DNA of 64,000 nucleotides from Lysobacter sp. Root494 (GCF_001427225.1 NZ_LMFH01000008.1:248001-312000), one strand, 5' to 3'. Positions 35,154 to 45,551 are shown, counted from the first letter of the stretch. The notes: generated by a model from the letters alone, not told the origin. Numbers and translations are program-made.

Positions 35154-35615
35154 ATGGGGCGCCTCGCGGATTCGTCCTCGACGAGGATACGTATTCGCCC
35201 TGCCCAGATCGGCGACGCCAGCGACGTCGCCCGGTTGCTGGATGAACTCGGTTATCCCTGCGCCCGTGACGATGCCGTCGAGCGCATTTCGCGAGTACTG
35301 CATGATCCGCGACTGTTCCTGCTGCTCGCCGAGATCGAGGGTGCGGTCTGCGGGCTGATGTCCCTGGACATCCGCTACTCGATCACCCGCGGCAACGACC
35401 TCGCGCGCATCACCGCCCTCGTGGTTTCCGCGAACTGTGCGCGGCAGGGGATCGGTCGCCAGCTGTTGCGCGAAGCCGAAGCGATTGCACGACGCGCGCA
35501 GATCGCCCGGATCGAAGTCACCAGCAACATGCGTCGCGAGGCCGGGCACGCCTTCTACCTGGGCTGCGGCTACAGCGAAGGCTCGAAGCATTTCATCAAG
35601 CTACTCGGCGACTGA
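35154..35615 (+). CDS. GNAT-family N-acetyltransferase
   Basis: A 153-residue single-domain GNAT. Motif A reads ITALVVSANCARQGIGRQLLREAE, with the acetyl-CoA loop RQGIGR, and motif B contains HAFYLGCGY. Substrate unknown. It follows clp by 10 bases and may be cotranscribed. Confidence 0.9.
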   Translation: MGRLADSSSTRIRIRPAQIGDASDVARLLDELGYPCARDDAVERISRVLHDPRLFLLLAEIEGAVCGLMSLDIRYSITRGNDLARITALVVSANCARQGIGRQLLREAEAIARRAQIARIEVTSNMRREAGHAFYLGCGYSEGSKHFIKLLGD

Positions 35616-35637
35616 GCACGCCACCAGGGAACCATCC

Positions 35638-36009
35638 ATGCAGTGTCCGAAGTGCGATTCCGTCATGAATCCGGTTGCTTACCAGAGCTCGACCGTGCAC
35701 CGCTGCACGAACTGCTCGGGACTGTGGTTCGAACCCGTCGACCACGAGCGCCTCAAGGGTCTCGCCGGGCAGATCGATACCGGCGACGAAGCGGTCGGCG
35801 AGCAGTACAACCATGTCGACCGGATCAACTGTCCGAAGTGCATCCACTGGCCGCTGCTGCGCATGGTTGACCCGCAGCAGCCGCATATCTGGTTCGAAAG
35901 CTGCAAGAACTGCTACGGCCGCTTCTACGATGCGGGTGAGTTCCGCGATTTTGCGGAGCAAACGCTGGCGGAGTTCTTTGAAGACCTGAAGGCGCCGGCG
36001 CGCGATTGA
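35638..36009 (+). CDS. TFIIB-type zinc-ribbon protein
   Basis: A 123-residue protein with zf-TFIIB-like ribbon MQCPKCDSVMNP...CTNCSGLWFE and a second Cys4 set NCPKCIHW...CKNCYGRFYD. It therefore probably binds two zinc ions. This is the small family of uncertain role seen in many proteobacteria. It lies 22 bases after the GNAT gene. The C-terminal helix is acidic. Confidence 0.85.
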   Translation: MQCPKCDSVMNPVAYQSSTVHRCTNCSGLWFEPVDHERLKGLAGQIDTGDEAVGEQYNHVDRINCPKCIHWPLLRMVDPQQPHIWFESCKNCYGRFYDAGEFRDFAEQTLAEFFEDLKAPARD

Positions 36010-36144
36010 GCCCGGCACGCGTGCTCGCGCCAGGCATGCGGCGCATGCTACGCCGCTCCTTTGGATCACTGCCTGAAGAGAGCACCCGCAGCGCGGCGCT
36101 ACAGGAACACTACGGGAACAAAAAAGCAGCGGAGCAAGCTCGCC

Positions 36145-36888
36145 CTACGAGGAAGCCTTGGCAGGCAGTTCACCGCCGCGCTTGCGACAACCCCAGTTGA
36201 GGATCGGCGTGCCCGGGGGCAGCACGCGCCGGAACATCTCGACGCGCTGCGACTTCGGATTGACCACCACGGGTCTGCGAGCGGCGCGCAGCAGCGGCAA
36301 ATCGGCACCGCTGTCTGAATAGGCGATGGCGACTTCTTCGCGAAAGCCCGCCTCGCGCAGCATCGTCATCTTCATCTCGTTGTGGCAATGGCGCTTCGCG
36401 CCCAGCCCACCCAGGCGCGGGCCGACCTGCGTGCCCACTACCGGGACGTCCTCGTGCGCGACGAAGGCGAGGATTGCGCGCGCAAGTTCGGGCGGAGCGC
36501 CGGTGGCGATCACGACGCGATCACCCGCTTCACGGTGGCGGTGCAGCACCTCGATGCCCACCGGAAGCAGGCGCTGCCTGATCCGCTCGGCGTGGGTCAC
36601 CACGTAGCGATCGATCAGGGGGTCGAGATCACGCGAACGATGGAAGCCGACCGTCCCGGCCCACACGAACGCGCTGATCCCAAATCGGCGCGTCGGCAGG
36701 AATGCCACCAGCGGCATGAATACCGGAAACATCAGCAATGCGAGCAGGCGTCGCCACCAGCTGCGCGTTATCAGCCACGTGAACAGATGACCGCCTGAAT
36801 CCCCATCGTAAAGCGTGTGGTCGAAATCGAAGACGACCAGCGGCGCACCGGCCTGGGCTTTGGGGTATTGCCGTCCTTTGACACTCAT
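36145..36888 (-). CDS. HAD-IB family phosphatase (PgpC-like)
   Basis: A 247-residue HAD hydrolase. Motif I is VVFDFDHTLYDGDS with both catalytic aspartates, motif II is VIATGAPPEL, and motif III/IV is a lysine followed by YSDSGADLPLL. A hydrophobic stretch LLALLMFPVFMPLVAF near residues 49-64 resembles the membrane-associated insert of phosphatidylglycerophosphatase C. That role is possible but not proven. It sits 66 bases downstream of trpC on the same strand. Confidence 0.85.
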   Translation of the reverse strand: MSVKGRQYPKAQAGAPLVVFDFDHTLYDGDSGGHLFTWLITRSWWRRLLALLMFPVFMPLVAFLPTRRFGISAFVWAGTVGFHRSRDLDPLIDRYVVTHAERIRQRLLPVGIEVLHRHREAGDRVVIATGAPPELARAILAFVAHEDVPVVGTQVGPRLGGLGAKRHCHNEMKMTMLREAGFREEVAIAYSDSGADLPLLRAARRPVVVNPKSQRVEMFRRVLPPGTPILNWGCRKRGGELPAKASS

Positions 36889-36954
36889 CGCTCTTGGTCC
36901 CGTAGTGCCGGCGTGCCGGCCTCTCTGTGTCCTCGCGCCCAGGCACCCCCGTCG

Positions 36955-37746
36955 CTACGAAGCGAACAACCGCTTCAATGCAGCGCCCGGATCGGCTTCG
37001 CGCATGAAGCTTTCGCCAACCAGGAACGTATTCACATCGTTCTCGCGCATCCTCATGACATCTGCGCGCGTGGCGATGCCACTCTCGGTGACGAGGATGC
37101 GATCGCGCGGCACCGCATCCTTCAGCGCCAGGGTGGTGTCGAGCGACACCTCGAAGGTACGCAGGTTACGGTTGTTCACGCCGATCAGTTCGCAGTCGGT
37201 CTGCAGGGCGCGTTCGAGTTCGTCGATGTCGTGCACTTCCACCACTACGTCCATGCCGAGTTCGCCGGCCAGGTTGGCCAGGTCGATCATCTGCGCATCC
37301 TCCAGCGCGGCGACGATCAGCAGGATGCAGTCGGCGCCGATCATCCGCGCTTCGTAAACCTGGTACGGATCGACGATGAAGTCCTTGCGGATCACCGGCA
37401 GGCGGCAGGCGCTGCGTGCTTCGCTGAGGAACAGGTTGCTGCCCTGGAAGAAGTCGACATCGGTCAGCACCGAAAGACAGGTCGCTCCGCCGGCTTCGTA
37501 GCTGCGTGCGATCTCGGCGGGTTTGAAGTCGGGCCGGATCACGCCTTTGGAAGGACTCGCCTTCTTCACCTCCGCGATCACTGCGGCTTCGCCTGCATCG
37601 AGTTTGCGGCGGATGGCTTTGACGAAGCCGCGCGTCACCGGCTGGTTCAGCGCGCGGGTGCGCAGCTCCGACAGCGGGCGGATGCGGCTGCGTTGCTGGA
37701 TCTCCTCGGTCTTGCGGGCGAGGATGGTGGTGAGGATGTCGCTCAT
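36955..37746 (-). CDS. trpC: Indole-3-glycerol phosphate synthase
   Basis: A 263-residue TIM-barrel enzyme without a fused TrpF domain. The catalytic blocks are [56 protein letters not shown] and VTESGI. It closes the indole ring in tryptophan synthesis. trpD lies upstream with one extra gene in between. Confidence 0.98.
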   Translation of the reverse strand: MSDILTTILARKTEEIQQRSRIRPLSELRTRALNQPVTRGFVKAIRRKLDAGEAAVIAEVKKASPSKGVIRPDFKPAEIARSYEAGGATCLSVLTDVDFFQGSNLFLSEARSACRLPVIRKDFIVDPYQVYEARMIGADCILLIVAALEDAQMIDLANLAGELGMDVVVEVHDIDELERALQTDCELIGVNNRNLRTFEVSLDTTLALKDAVPRDRILVTESGIATRADVMRMRENDVNTFLVGESFMREADPGAALKRLFAS

Positions 37747-37912
37747 GGGGGAATTCTAAGGGGTGCGGCGCATGTGCTGCCGGACTGTGTGTCGAGTTGC
37801 CGGCAACCCTGGCGCGGCTTCGCCGCTTTATGGGAATCGCCCGCCGGAATGTGCGTTCGACCGCATGCGAGTCCCGTTGCTTGCCTCTGTCAGCCACAGG
37901 CGCGGCATTTCA

Positions 37913-38269
37913 TCAATCCTGCGGCGCGTTGTCAGGGAGAGCCGGTTTTCCATAAGCGCGCGTTACCTTGGCTACGCGCAGCTCGAAATGTTCGTACCAG
38001 TGCTTTCGCCCGTGCGCGCGGGTCGCCGCGTGTTCGGCCTGGTGCTTCCAGGCGCCGATCGCGGCTTCGCTGCCCCAGTAGGACACGGTGATTCCGAAAC
38101 CATCCGCACCGCGCGCCGATTCGGCGCCGAGGAAGCCGGGTTGCTGCGCGGCGAGTTCCAGCATCCGCTCGGCAGCAGCGGCATAGCCCGCCTCGTCGTC
38201 GCCGTTGCGCTGCGAGGAAAAGATCACCGCGAAGTACGGTGGCTCGGGCAACTTCGCAAAACCGTTCAC
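37913..38269 (-). CDS. Antibiotic-biosynthesis-monooxygenase (ABM) fold protein
   Basis: A 118-residue ferredoxin-like barrel protein: [12 protein letters not shown], then [45 protein letters not shown]. This wording is typical of stress- or haem-linked ABM-domain proteins of unknown substrate. Its GTG start overlaps the trpD stop by 4 bases (GTGA), so it is coupled to tryptophan genes without an obvious metabolic link. Confidence 0.88.
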   Translation of the reverse strand: MNGFAKLPEPPYFAVIFSSQRNGDDEAGYAAAAERMLELAAQQPGFLGAESARGADGFGITVSYWGSEAAIGAWKHQAEHAATRAHGRKHWYEHFELRVAKVTRAYGKPALPDNAPQD

Positions 38270-39306
38270 GCGACCGCTCCGGCGAGTTCGCGCGTGGTCG
38301 CGACGAACTGATCGAGCTTTGCCCGCGCCGCACCGGAGGAAATCGCCTCACGCGCACGCACGATGCCATCGGCGACGGACTCGGCGACGCCCGCGACATA
38401 CAGGGCGGCACCCGCATTCAAGGCGACGATTTCCAGCGGCAAACCCGGCTTGTTGTCTAGCGCACTCAGCAGCATCGCCTTCGATTCCGTGGCATCGGCC
38501 ACGCGCAGGTTGCGCGACGCGGCCATCGCGATGCCGAAGTCCTCCGGATGCAATTCGTACTCGCGTACCACGCCGTCACGCAGCTCGCCCACCAGCGTCG
38601 ACGCGCCGAGCGAAAGTTCGTCCATGCCGTCGCGTCCCCACACCACCAGCGCACGCTCGGCACCGAGCTCCTGCAGCACGCGCACCTGGATGCCGACGAG
38701 GTCGGGATGGAACACGCCCATGAGAATGCTCGGTGCATTCGCCGGGTTCGTGAGCGGCCCGAGGATGTTGAAGATCGTGCGCACACCCATTTCACGGCGT
38801 ACCGGTGCGACTGCCTTCATCGCCGGATGATGCACCGGGGCGAACATGAAGCCGATGCCGCAACGTTCGATGCATGCGGCGACCTGTTCCGGCTGCAGTT
38901 CGATGTTCGCGCCCAGCGCCTCGAGCACGTCGGCGGCGCCCGATTTCGAGGAAACGCTGCGGTTGCCGTGCTTGGCGACTTTCGCGCCCGCCGCGGCCAC
39001 CACGAAGATCGACGTGGTCGAGATGTTGAACGTATGCGCGCCATCGCCACCGGTACCGACGATGTCGACGAGATGCGTGCGGTCGACAACTTCGACCGGG
39101 CGCGCGAATTCGCGCAACACGGTGGCCGCGCCGGCGATCTCGCCGACGGTTTCCTTCTTCACCCGCAGGCCGGTGAGGATCGCCGCGGTCATCGTGGGCG
39201 AAACCTCGCCGCGCATGATCTGCCGCATCAGATCGACCATCTCGTCGTGGAAGATCTCGCGGTGCTCGATGGTGCGCTGGAGGGCTTCTTGCGGGGTGAG
39301 GGGCAT
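38266..39306 (-). CDS. trpD: Anthranilate phosphoribosyltransferase
   Basis: A 346-residue enzyme that joins anthranilate to PRPP. It has [20 protein letters not shown] (PRPP site), [21 protein letters not shown], the [11 protein letters not shown] box and [10 protein letters not shown]. The ATG at 39306 fits the conserved start. It has 68 bases to trpG, filled by a REP-like inverted repeat, and overlaps the ABM gene. Confidence 0.98.
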   Translation of the reverse strand: MPLTPQEALQRTIEHREIFHDEMVDLMRQIMRGEVSPTMTAAILTGLRVKKETVGEIAGAATVLREFARPVEVVDRTHLVDIVGTGGDGAHTFNISTTSIFVVAAAGAKVAKHGNRSVSSKSGAADVLEALGANIELQPEQVAACIERCGIGFMFAPVHHPAMKAVAPVRREMGVRTIFNILGPLTNPANAPSILMGVFHPDLVGIQVRVLQELGAERALVVWGRDGMDELSLGASTLVGELRDGVVREYELHPEDFGIAMAASRNLRVADATESKAMLLSALDNKPGLPLEIVALNAGAALYVAGVAESVADGIVRAREAISSGAARAKLDQFVATTRELAGAVA

Positions 39307-39318
39307 GGCTCGTCGATT

Positions 39319-39378
39319 CGTGGGAGCGCCCCTTGGGCGCGATGCGTGCTGGCAGGTCGCGCCCAAGGGCGCTCCTAC
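39319..39378. repeat. GTAG-headed REP-like inverted repeat between trpG and trpD
   Basis: Two arms, about 39319-39342 and 39357-39378, pair over roughly 20 bases (GGAGCGCCC-TTGGGCGCGA with its complement, one extra C in the first arm). The outer heads read GTGG and, on the other strand, GTAG, as in the GTAG-headed (SMAG-type) REP sequences of Stenotrophomonas. The TAG of the head is the trpG stop codon. The two units face each other, as REPIN pairs do. Confidence 0.7.
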
Positions 39379-39959
39379 GCGGTGCGCTCGAGGAAATTCT
39401 TCAACAATGCGTGGCCATGCTCGGTCAGGATCGACTCCGGATGGAACTGGACGCCTTCTACCGGGTGCTCACGGTGGCGCAGCCCCATGATCTCGTCGAA
39501 GGAGCCGTCGTCACTGTCGGTCCAGGCGGTCACTTCGAGGCAATCCGGCAACGTGTCGCGTGAGACGACGAGCGAGTGGTAGCGCGTGGCTTCATAGGCA
39601 TCGGGCAATCCTGCGAAGACGCCCTGTCCCTCGTGGCGAATGCGCGAGGTCTTGCCATGCATGATGGTTTTCGCGCGCACCACGTCGCCGCCGTAGGCCT
39701 GGCCGATGCTCTGGTGGCCGAGGCAGACGCCCAACACCGGCACCCGTGTCCCGAGTTCCCTCACGACCTCCACCGACACGCCCGCTTCGTTCGGCGTGCA
39801 CGGGCCCGGCGAAATCACGATGCGATCGGGCGCGAGCGCCTCGATCTGCGCCACCGACAGTTCGTCGTTGCGCACCACCTTCACTTCGGCGCCCAGCGTC
39901 TGCAGGTACTGCACGAGGTTGAAGGTGAAGCTGTCGTAGTTGTCGATCATCAACAGCAT
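39375..39959 (-). CDS. trpG: Anthranilate synthase component II (glutamine amidotransferase)
   Basis: A 194-residue class I amidotransferase. It has [30 protein letters not shown], the nucleophile loop [17 protein letters not shown], and the His-Glu pair in GVQFHPES. It supplies ammonia to TrpE. The stop codon TAG is contributed by the REP-like repeat. The ATG at 39959 starts exactly at the conserved N-terminus. Confidence 0.98.
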   Translation of the reverse strand: MLLMIDNYDSFTFNLVQYLQTLGAEVKVVRNDELSVAQIEALAPDRIVISPGPCTPNEAGVSVEVVRELGTRVPVLGVCLGHQSIGQAYGGDVVRAKTIMHGKTSRIRHEGQGVFAGLPDAYEATRYHSLVVSRDTLPDCLEVTAWTDSDDGSFDEIMGLRHREHPVEGVQFHPESILTEHGHALLKNFLERTA

Positions 39960-40108
39960 GGAAACGCCTGCATTTTCCGGTGCCGCGCGGGATGCGGATG
40001 GCCGGGCAGGATATCGCATGCGCCTGTCCGGCGCTGGCCGGAGCGCTTATGAAAACTTGCGCGAAGATGCGAAGCCGGCGCTGGTCGCCGGCTTCGCAAT
40101 GTCCTGCT

Positions 40109-40810
40109 TCAGGCGACGCCGGAACCGCGCCGCAACGGCACGGGCGCGGTCGCAATCCGGCTTCGGAGATCGACCATCTCGCCCGGCAGTACCACCAGGT
40201 ACTGCAAGAGCTGTTCGGCAAGTTCGAGCATGTGCTCGGCGGTGACCTTGTCGATCGAGCTCTCGTCGTCGAAGTGGCGGCCGAACGCACCATCAGGCGC
40301 CATCAGCTGCGCTATGTCCTGCAACGGCCGCGCGAAGTCGACGTCGTGCTGGAGCGCCTCGAGCTGGCGCGGCAGCGGCAAGCTGCGCTTGTCAGCGGGC
40401 AGGAGGCGCGCCGCGAGACCTTCCAGCAGATGGCGCACGGTGAGCGCCGCGGCGCCCCACTCGGCATGGTTGTACAGCTTCAGCGCCGAGTCGTAGCTGC
40501 GCGCCAGCGGGCCGGAAAGCGCCTGCAGGTGCTGCGCGCCGGGCATGGTGCTGCGCCCGCCGGGCGCCGGATAGGTGAAAAGAGAACCCGGCTTGGAGCT
40601 GCCCATGTCGTCGAGCAGCTGCACGAGCAGCATTTCGTTCTCGCAGCGCGAGCATTGCATTTCGGTGGCGACGACCTGGCGCCCGTGTTCCTGCCACGGG
40701 TGGGCTTCGAAGATCGCCTTTTCGTGGCATTGCGGGCAGATCAGTTCGACCGTGCGGGCAAAGCCGTTGGCGAAGCGGGCCTGGATACTGCTGTCGGGAA
40801 GATGATGCAT
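40109..40810 (-). CDS. DUF4145-like protein with zinc ribbon
   Basis: A 233-residue protein. Residues 20-65 form a Cys4 ribbon (CPQC...CSRC), followed by an all-helical part with LYNHAEWGAAALTVRHLLEGLA and a conserved-looking HMLELAEQLLQYLVVLPG helix, which resembles DUF4145 proteins. The ATG at 40810 has GGAG six bases upstream. It is inserted between trpE and trpG on the same strand; function unknown. Confidence 0.65.
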   Translation of the reverse strand: MHHLPDSSIQARFANGFARTVELICPQCHEKAIFEAHPWQEHGRQVVATEMQCSRCENEMLLVQLLDDMGSSKPGSLFTYPAPGGRSTMPGAQHLQALSGPLARSYDSALKLYNHAEWGAAALTVRHLLEGLAARLLPADKRSLPLPRQLEALQHDVDFARPLQDIAQLMAPDGAFGRHFDDESSIDKVTAEHMLELAEQLLQYLVVLPGEMVDLRSRIATAPVPLRRGSGVA

Positions 40811-40999
40811 GGCGCACTCCCTCGTTACGCAACTGGCATCGGTGCGGCATTGCCGGGGACGATTACCGCTGAGCCAGTGAACCGTCCCGTCTGTGAATAA
40901 AACGTTGAGGCACGCGCGCCCCGGCCGAAACCAGTCAGATTGGTCTTCAGGCAGCGATGGACGGTGGAATACGAACGACGGGCGCGGCGCCGAGCAAGA

Positions 41000-42493
41000 T
41001 CAGAGGCCTCGCGCGGCCTCGGCGACGGCGCGGAACAGCGCACGGCCTTTGTTCATCGTCTCTTCCCACTCCTTTTGTGGGTCGGAGTCATAGACGATGC
41101 CGGCGCCGGCCTGCACGTGCAGGCGTCCGTCCTGGATCACGGCGGTGCGGATTGCGATCGCGGTGTCGGCATCGCCGTGCCAGCCGATGTAGCCGACCGC
41201 GCCGGAGTAGACATTGCGGCGGATCGGCTCGAAGTCGCGGATCACTTCGAGCGCGCGGATCTTCGGCGCGCCGCTGACCGTGCCCGCGGGAAAGGTCGCG
41301 CGCAGCACGTCGGCGTAACTGAGTCCGCTTTTCAGCTTGCCGGTGACTTCGCTGACGATGTGCATCACGTGGCTGTAGCGTTCGATCACGAACTGTTCGC
41401 CGACCTGTACGGTGCCAGGTTCGCTCACGCGGCCGACATCGTTGCGGCCGAGGTCGATCAGCATCAGGTGTTCGGCGCGTTCCTTCGGATCGGCGAGCAA
41501 TTCGGCTTCGAGCGCCTGGTCTTCCTCAACGGTACTGCCGCGGGGACGCGTGCCGGCGATCGGGCGAACGGTGATCTCGTCGCCCATCAGGCGCACCAGG
41601 ATTTCCGGCGAGGAACCCACGACCTGGGTGCCGCCGACATCGAGGAAATACATGTACGGCGAGGGATTCAACGCGCGCAATGCGCGATAGACGTCGACCG
41701 GACGCGCCTTGAACGGCACCGACAGGCGCTGGCTCAGTACCACCTGGAAGATGTCGCCGGCGCGGATCAGTTCCTTCGATTTCTCGACCGCGTTGATGAA
41801 GCCTTCGCGGGTGAAGCCGGAAACGAAATCGGCCTCGTCGAGGATGTTGGCGTCGCGCGTCTCGGGATAACCCGGCCCGCCCTGGCGCAGGCGGTGCGTC
41901 AATTCATCGAGGCGGCGCTGCGCGCGTGCGAACGCGCGCTCCTCTCGCGGATCGGCGTGCACGATCAGGTACAACCGGCCCTTGAGGTTGTCGAACACCG
42001 CGACTTCCTCGCTGAGCATCAGCAGGATGTCGGGCGTGCCGAGTTCGTCGGGCTTATGTGCCCCATCCCTCTGCGGCGCGGCCAGGCGCGGCTCGATGTA
42101 CTGCACGCACTCGAACCCGAACCAGCCGACGAGACCACCGGTGAAGCCGGGCAGTCCTTCGATCTTCGGCACCGAATGCGAGGCGCGCAGGCGCTCGACT
42201 TCGGCGAACGGATCCTCGACCACGCGGTTCTCGACCAGCTCGCCGTCTTCGGTCACGAACAGGGTGTGTCCGGCGAACGCATACACGCGTCGCGCCGGCA
42301 ATCCGATGATCGAGTAGCGGCCGAAACGCTCACCGCCTTCGACGGATTCGAACAGGTAGGTGTGCGGGCCGTCGGCGAGCTTCAGGTACACGGACAGCGG
42401 CGTGTCGAGATCGGAGAAGACCTCGCGCACGACGGGAATGCGGGTGTGGCCGGCATCGGCGAGCTTGCGGAACTGGTCGGCGTCGAGCTGCAT
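41000..42493 (-). CDS. trpE: Anthranilate synthase component I
   Basis: A 497-residue enzyme that converts chorismate to anthranilate with TrpG. The C-domain has [56 protein letters not shown] and [13 protein letters not shown]. The N-domain has the feedback-site-like [19 protein letters not shown]. The ATG at 42493 is chosen at the conserved start. The 229 bases upstream hold a candidate small RNA on the opposite strand and no recognisable trp leader peptide. Confidence 0.97.
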   Translation of the reverse strand: MQLDADQFRKLADAGHTRIPVVREVFSDLDTPLSVYLKLADGPHTYLFESVEGGERFGRYSIIGLPARRVYAFAGHTLFVTEDGELVENRVVEDPFAEVERLRASHSVPKIEGLPGFTGGLVGWFGFECVQYIEPRLAAPQRDGAHKPDELGTPDILLMLSEEVAVFDNLKGRLYLIVHADPREERAFARAQRRLDELTHRLRQGGPGYPETRDANILDEADFVSGFTREGFINAVEKSKELIRAGDIFQVVLSQRLSVPFKARPVDVYRALRALNPSPYMYFLDVGGTQVVGSSPEILVRLMGDEITVRPIAGTRPRGSTVEEDQALEAELLADPKERAEHLMLIDLGRNDVGRVSEPGTVQVGEQFVIERYSHVMHIVSEVTGKLKSGLSYADVLRATFPAGTVSGAPKIRALEVIRDFEPIRRNVYSGAVGYIGWHGDADTAIAIRTAVIQDGRLHVQAGAGIVYDSDPQKEWEETMNKGRALFRAVAEAARGL

Positions 42494-42603
42494 GCGGGCA
42501 CGCGGATTGCGCGAAAACGGCAGGCAGTATGCCACCCGTGCGCATTCAGCCGCCGCGCCGCGACCTCGCATGCACAGAAGAATTCGTCACATGCGTGTCA
42601 TGG

Positions 42604-42700
42604 GCCGTCTGGAGAATGGGAGTCCATCCTCAGGGACGACGGGCGGAGGCTGGATTGCCTCCATTCTTCCGCGGCAAGCCGGTGACGGCTTGCCGTTTTT
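42604..42700 (+). ncRNA. Candidate small RNA with three stem-loops ending in a terminator
   Basis: Stem-loop 1 pairs GCCGTC (42604-42609) with GACGGG (42638-42643) and holds an inner ATGG/CCAT hairpin (42616-42627). Stem-loop 2 is GGAGGC/GCCTCC (42645-42662). Stem-loop 3 is the strong terminator at 42672-42700. All lie on the + strand between the divergently oriented neighbours trpE and rpe, which both read the other way, so no protein gene explains the terminator. No promoter is clear, and no known RNA family is recognised. Confidence 0.45.
42672..42700 (+). terminator. Orphan intrinsic terminator, + strand
   Basis: A perfect 10-bp stem (CGGCAAGCCG with CGGCTTGCCG, GTGA loop) is followed by TTTTT. 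It points along the + strand, opposite to both flanking genes, and supports an independent short transcript. Confidence 0.85.
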
Positions 42701-42722
42701 CGTTTGCGCGGCGAATTCGGTA

Positions 42723-43394
42723 TCAGCGAACGTTGGAGACAGCCGATTTCATCTTCGCGATCACGTCGGCGTAGTCCGGCGCATTGAAGATCGCCGAACC
42801 CGCGACGAAGGTGTCCGCGCCCGCGGCGGCGATTTCCGCGATGTTGTCCGCCTTCACCCCGCCGTCTATTTCCAGGCGGATGGCTTTGCCGCTACGGTCG
42901 ATCATCTCGCGCACGCGGCGCAGCTTCGCCAGTGCGGAAGGAATAAACGACTGGCCGCCGAAGCCGGGATTCACCGACATCAGCAGCACCAGGTCGAGTT
43001 CCTCGAGCACGTAGTCGAGCACTTCCACCGGTGTCGCCGGGTTCAGCACCAGGCCCGCCTGGCAACCCGAGGCCTTGATCAGCTGCACCGTGCGGTGCAC
43101 GTGCGCGCTGGCTTCGGGATGGAAGCTGATCAGCGCCGCGCCGGCCTTGGCGAAGTCGGGAACGATGCGGTCCACGGGTTCGACCATCAGGTGCACGTCG
43201 ATCGGCGCGGTAACGCCGTGCTTGCGCAGCGCCTCGCACACCATCGGGCCGATGGTGAGGTTGGGCACGTAATGGTTGTCCATCACGTCGAAGTGCACCC
43301 AGTCGGCGCCGGCCTTGAGGACGTTGTCGACTTCCTCTCCCAGCTTCGCGAAGTTGGCGGAGAGGATCGAGGGCGCGATGACGGTGGATTGCAT
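42723..43394 (-). CDS. rpe: Ribulose-phosphate 3-epimerase
   Basis: A 223-residue TIM-barrel enzyme: [71 protein letters not shown] and VAGSAIF. It interconverts ribulose-5-P and xylulose-5-P. It lies 6 bases after the DnaJ-like gene and upstream of trpE on the same strand, as in several gammaproteobacteria where rpe neighbours trp genes. Confidence 0.98.
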   Translation of the reverse strand: MQSTVIAPSILSANFAKLGEEVDNVLKAGADWVHFDVMDNHYVPNLTIGPMVCEALRKHGVTAPIDVHLMVEPVDRIVPDFAKAGAALISFHPEASAHVHRTVQLIKASGCQAGLVLNPATPVEVLDYVLEELDLVLLMSVNPGFGGQSFIPSALAKLRRVREMIDRSGKAIRLEIDGGVKADNIAEIAAAGADTFVAGSAIFNAPDYADVIAKMKSAVSNVR

Positions 43395-43400
43395 GGGGTG

Positions 43401-43733
43401 TTATTTCCTGCGCAGGGTCTTGATGCGGTCGTAGGCGGCGTTGATCTCGCGTGCCTTCGTTTCCGCCTGGCGGCGCAGCTCGTCGGCCGCGCCGGCCATG
43501 CGGTCCGGGTGGTATTGCGACATCAGGCGCCGATAGGCCTGGTCGACTTCGGCGTCGCTGGCCTCGTCGGTGAGCCCGAGCACGCCGTACGGGTTGTCGC
43601 GACGCAGCCTGAACCAGTCGCTGTCGAAGGCATGGCCGATCAGCAGGCCGATCAGCGCACCGAGCGGCGGATTGCTCCGCAGCAGCGCCGCGCCGGCGAA
43701 AAATCCCAGCAATTTGCCGTACCAGCGTTTCAT
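43401..43733 (-). CDS. Membrane-anchored small DnaJ-domain protein
   Basis: A 110-residue protein with a short hydrophobic N-terminus ([23 protein letters not shown], broken by a PP turn) and a J-domain at the C-terminus: [22 protein letters not shown], the HPD tripeptide in YHPDRMAG, and an acidic-basic final helix. It resembles the J-domain half of DjlA-type co-chaperones without the long linker. The ATG at 43733 is preferred over longer upstream frames. It probably recruits DnaK at the inner membrane. Confidence 0.85.
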   Translation of the reverse strand: MKRWYGKLLGFFAGAALLRSNPPLGALIGLLIGHAFDSDWFRLRRDNPYGVLGLTDEASDAEVDQAYRRLMSQYHPDRMAGAADELRRQAETKAREINAAYDRIKTLRRK

Positions 43734-43969
43734 CGGGCCGCGGGTGTAGAAGGGAGGCGCGCAGTTTACGGCAACACCAAACTTGTTCTGCGGGTCACGG
43801 GGCGGCACCGGCCGGGCGCAGCGCGCCGTGCGTTCGCCCAGGCCGCGCGGCATGCCGCCCAAAGGATGGCCTGCGCTCACCGCCCGACCGGCGTACACTG
43901 CCCGGCCCTGTCGCGCCTGCACGCGCGCGGAGCGCAGGCAGGACGCGATTTTTGCGGCTGTTCCCGAGG

Positions 43970-44920
43970 ATGCCTGCCTTGCCCACGACTGTGTCCCGTC
44001 CGTTCCTGCTCGAGTCCAACCTGCCCGGCCTGACGCTGCGCCATCGCGGCAAGGTTCGCGACGTATTCGACCTGCCCGGCGATCGCCTGCCGGCCGGCTC
44101 GCAGGCCGGCAATTGCTTGTTGATGGTCGCGACCGACCGCCTCAGCGCTTTCGACGTGGTGCTGCCCGACCCGATTCCCGGCAAGGGCGAGATGCTTTGC
44201 CAGATCAGCAATTTCTGGTTCGGCGAGACCGGGCACATCATTCCCAACCATCTCACCGGCGTCGACGTCGCTTCGGTGCTGCCGGCTGGCGTCGATGCAT
44301 CGCTGTACGCGAAACGCGCGGTGGTGACCAGGCGGCTGAAGCCCGTGCCGATCGAATGCATCGCACGCGGTTACGTGATCGGTAGCGGCTGGAAGGATTA
44401 CCAGCGCACCGGCCGCATCAGCGGCATTGCCCTGCCCGATGGCCTGCGCCAGGCCGAACAGTTGCCGGAACCGATCTTCACGCCTTCGACCAAGGCCGCG
44501 GTCGGCGACCACGACGAGAACATTGACTTCGACACTGTCGTGCGCATGGTCGGCGCGGAACTCGCCGAACAGGTGCGCGATGCGACACTGCGGCTGTACA
44601 CCTTCGCGCGCGACTACGCGGCGCGGCGCGGCATCCTCCTGGCCGATACCAAGTTCGAATTCGGTACCGACGCCGACGGCCGCCTGTACGTGATGGACGA
44701 GATGCTGACGCCGGATTCGTCGCGCTATTGGCCGGCCGACGAATACCAGATCGGCACGAGCCCGCCGAGCTACGACAAGCAGATCGTGCGCGACTACCTG
44801 GAGACGCTCGACTGGGACAAGCGCCCACCCGGCCCGAAGCTGCCGCCGGAAGTGATCGAGCGCACGCGTGCGCGCTATGCCGAGGCGTTGTGGAAGCTGG
44901 CAGGCATTTCCATCGATTGA
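43970..44920 (+). CDS. purC: Phosphoribosylaminoimidazole-succinocarboxamide synthase
   Basis: A 316-residue SAICAR synthase of the longer type. It has [41 protein letters not shown]-like [32 protein letters not shown], and a terminal [16 protein letters not shown]-like segment. It adds aspartate to CAIR in purine synthesis. ATG 43970 has GAGG too close in front; a TTG at 43979 at nine bases spacing is an alternative. Confidence 0.96.
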   Translation: MPALPTTVSRPFLLESNLPGLTLRHRGKVRDVFDLPGDRLPAGSQAGNCLLMVATDRLSAFDVVLPDPIPGKGEMLCQISNFWFGETGHIIPNHLTGVDVASVLPAGVDASLYAKRAVVTRRLKPVPIECIARGYVIGSGWKDYQRTGRISGIALPDGLRQAEQLPEPIFTPSTKAAVGDHDENIDFDTVVRMVGAELAEQVRDATLRLYTFARDYAARRGILLADTKFEFGTDADGRLYVMDEMLTPDSSRYWPADEYQIGTSPPSYDKQIVRDYLETLDWDKRPPGPKLPPEVIERTRARYAEALWKLAGISID

Positions 44921-44927
44921 CACGAAA

Positions 44928-44956
44928 GAAGCCGGGCATTGCCCGGCTTCTTCTTT
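44928..44956 (+). terminator. Intrinsic terminator after purC
   Basis: A 10-bp stem GAAGCCGGGC/GCCCGGCTTC with an ATT loop is followed by TTCTTT, 8 bases past the purC stop. Confidence 0.85.
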
Positions 44957-45046
44957 CCGGACTCTGCGTTGTCACTGCGTAGGCAATCCGTCGCTGACAG
45001 TGCGCGATGCGCGGCGTAGAGTTCCTGCATCCACACGGAGTACGCG

Positions 45047-45526
45047 ATGAACGCCACCACCGACCGTCCGATCGACCGCTGGTTCGCCAGCTACTCCGGC
45101 GATCACCGCAACGAGACCAACCAGCTCATCCACGTGATCTGCGTGCCCGCAATCCTGTGGAGCGTGATCGCGCTGCTGTGGTGCATCCCGGTACCGGAAG
45201 GCCTGCTGTTGCCGGGCGCGTGGGCCGCGCTCGCGATGTTCGCGGCGTGGATGTTCTATTACCGCGCATCGAAGCCGCTGGGTCTCGGCATGCTGGGGCT
45301 GTTCGTGCTGATGGGCTTTTTCACCCGCTTGCTGCAGGAAACGCTCGGACTCACCGGCCTGCTGTACGCCGCGATCGCGGTGTTCGTGGTGGCGTGGATC
45401 GGCCAGTTCGTGGGTCACAAGATCGAAGGACGCAAGCCGAGCTTCCTCACCGACCTCACCTACCTGCTGATCGGGCCTGCATGGGTGCTGGCGAAGCTGT
45501 ATCGAAGGCTTGGCTGGCACTACTGA
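45047..45526 (+). CDS. Mpo1/DUF962-like membrane protein
   Basis: A 159-residue protein with four hydrophobic segments and the family opening RWFASYSGDHRNETNQLIHVICVP, whose Asn/His residues match the Fe(II)-binding pattern of the yeast alpha-dioxygenase Mpo1. A later FVGHKIEGRKPSFLTDLTYLLIGPAW box is also typical. In bacteria the role is not firmly known. The next permease gene starts 25 bases downstream. Confidence 0.9.
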   Translation: MNATTDRPIDRWFASYSGDHRNETNQLIHVICVPAILWSVIALLWCIPVPEGLLLPGAWAALAMFAAWMFYYRASKPLGLGMLGLFVLMGFFTRLLQETLGLTGLLYAAIAVFVVAWIGQFVGHKIEGRKPSFLTDLTYLLIGPAWVLAKLYRRLGWHY

Positions 45527-45551
45527 GTCGCAAACACGCAGCCCGCATTCC

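Noticed and set aside
42494-42722. A classical trp leader peptide and attenuator ahead of trpE
   Set aside because: No tandem Trp codons were found on the - strand, and the only terminator points the other way.
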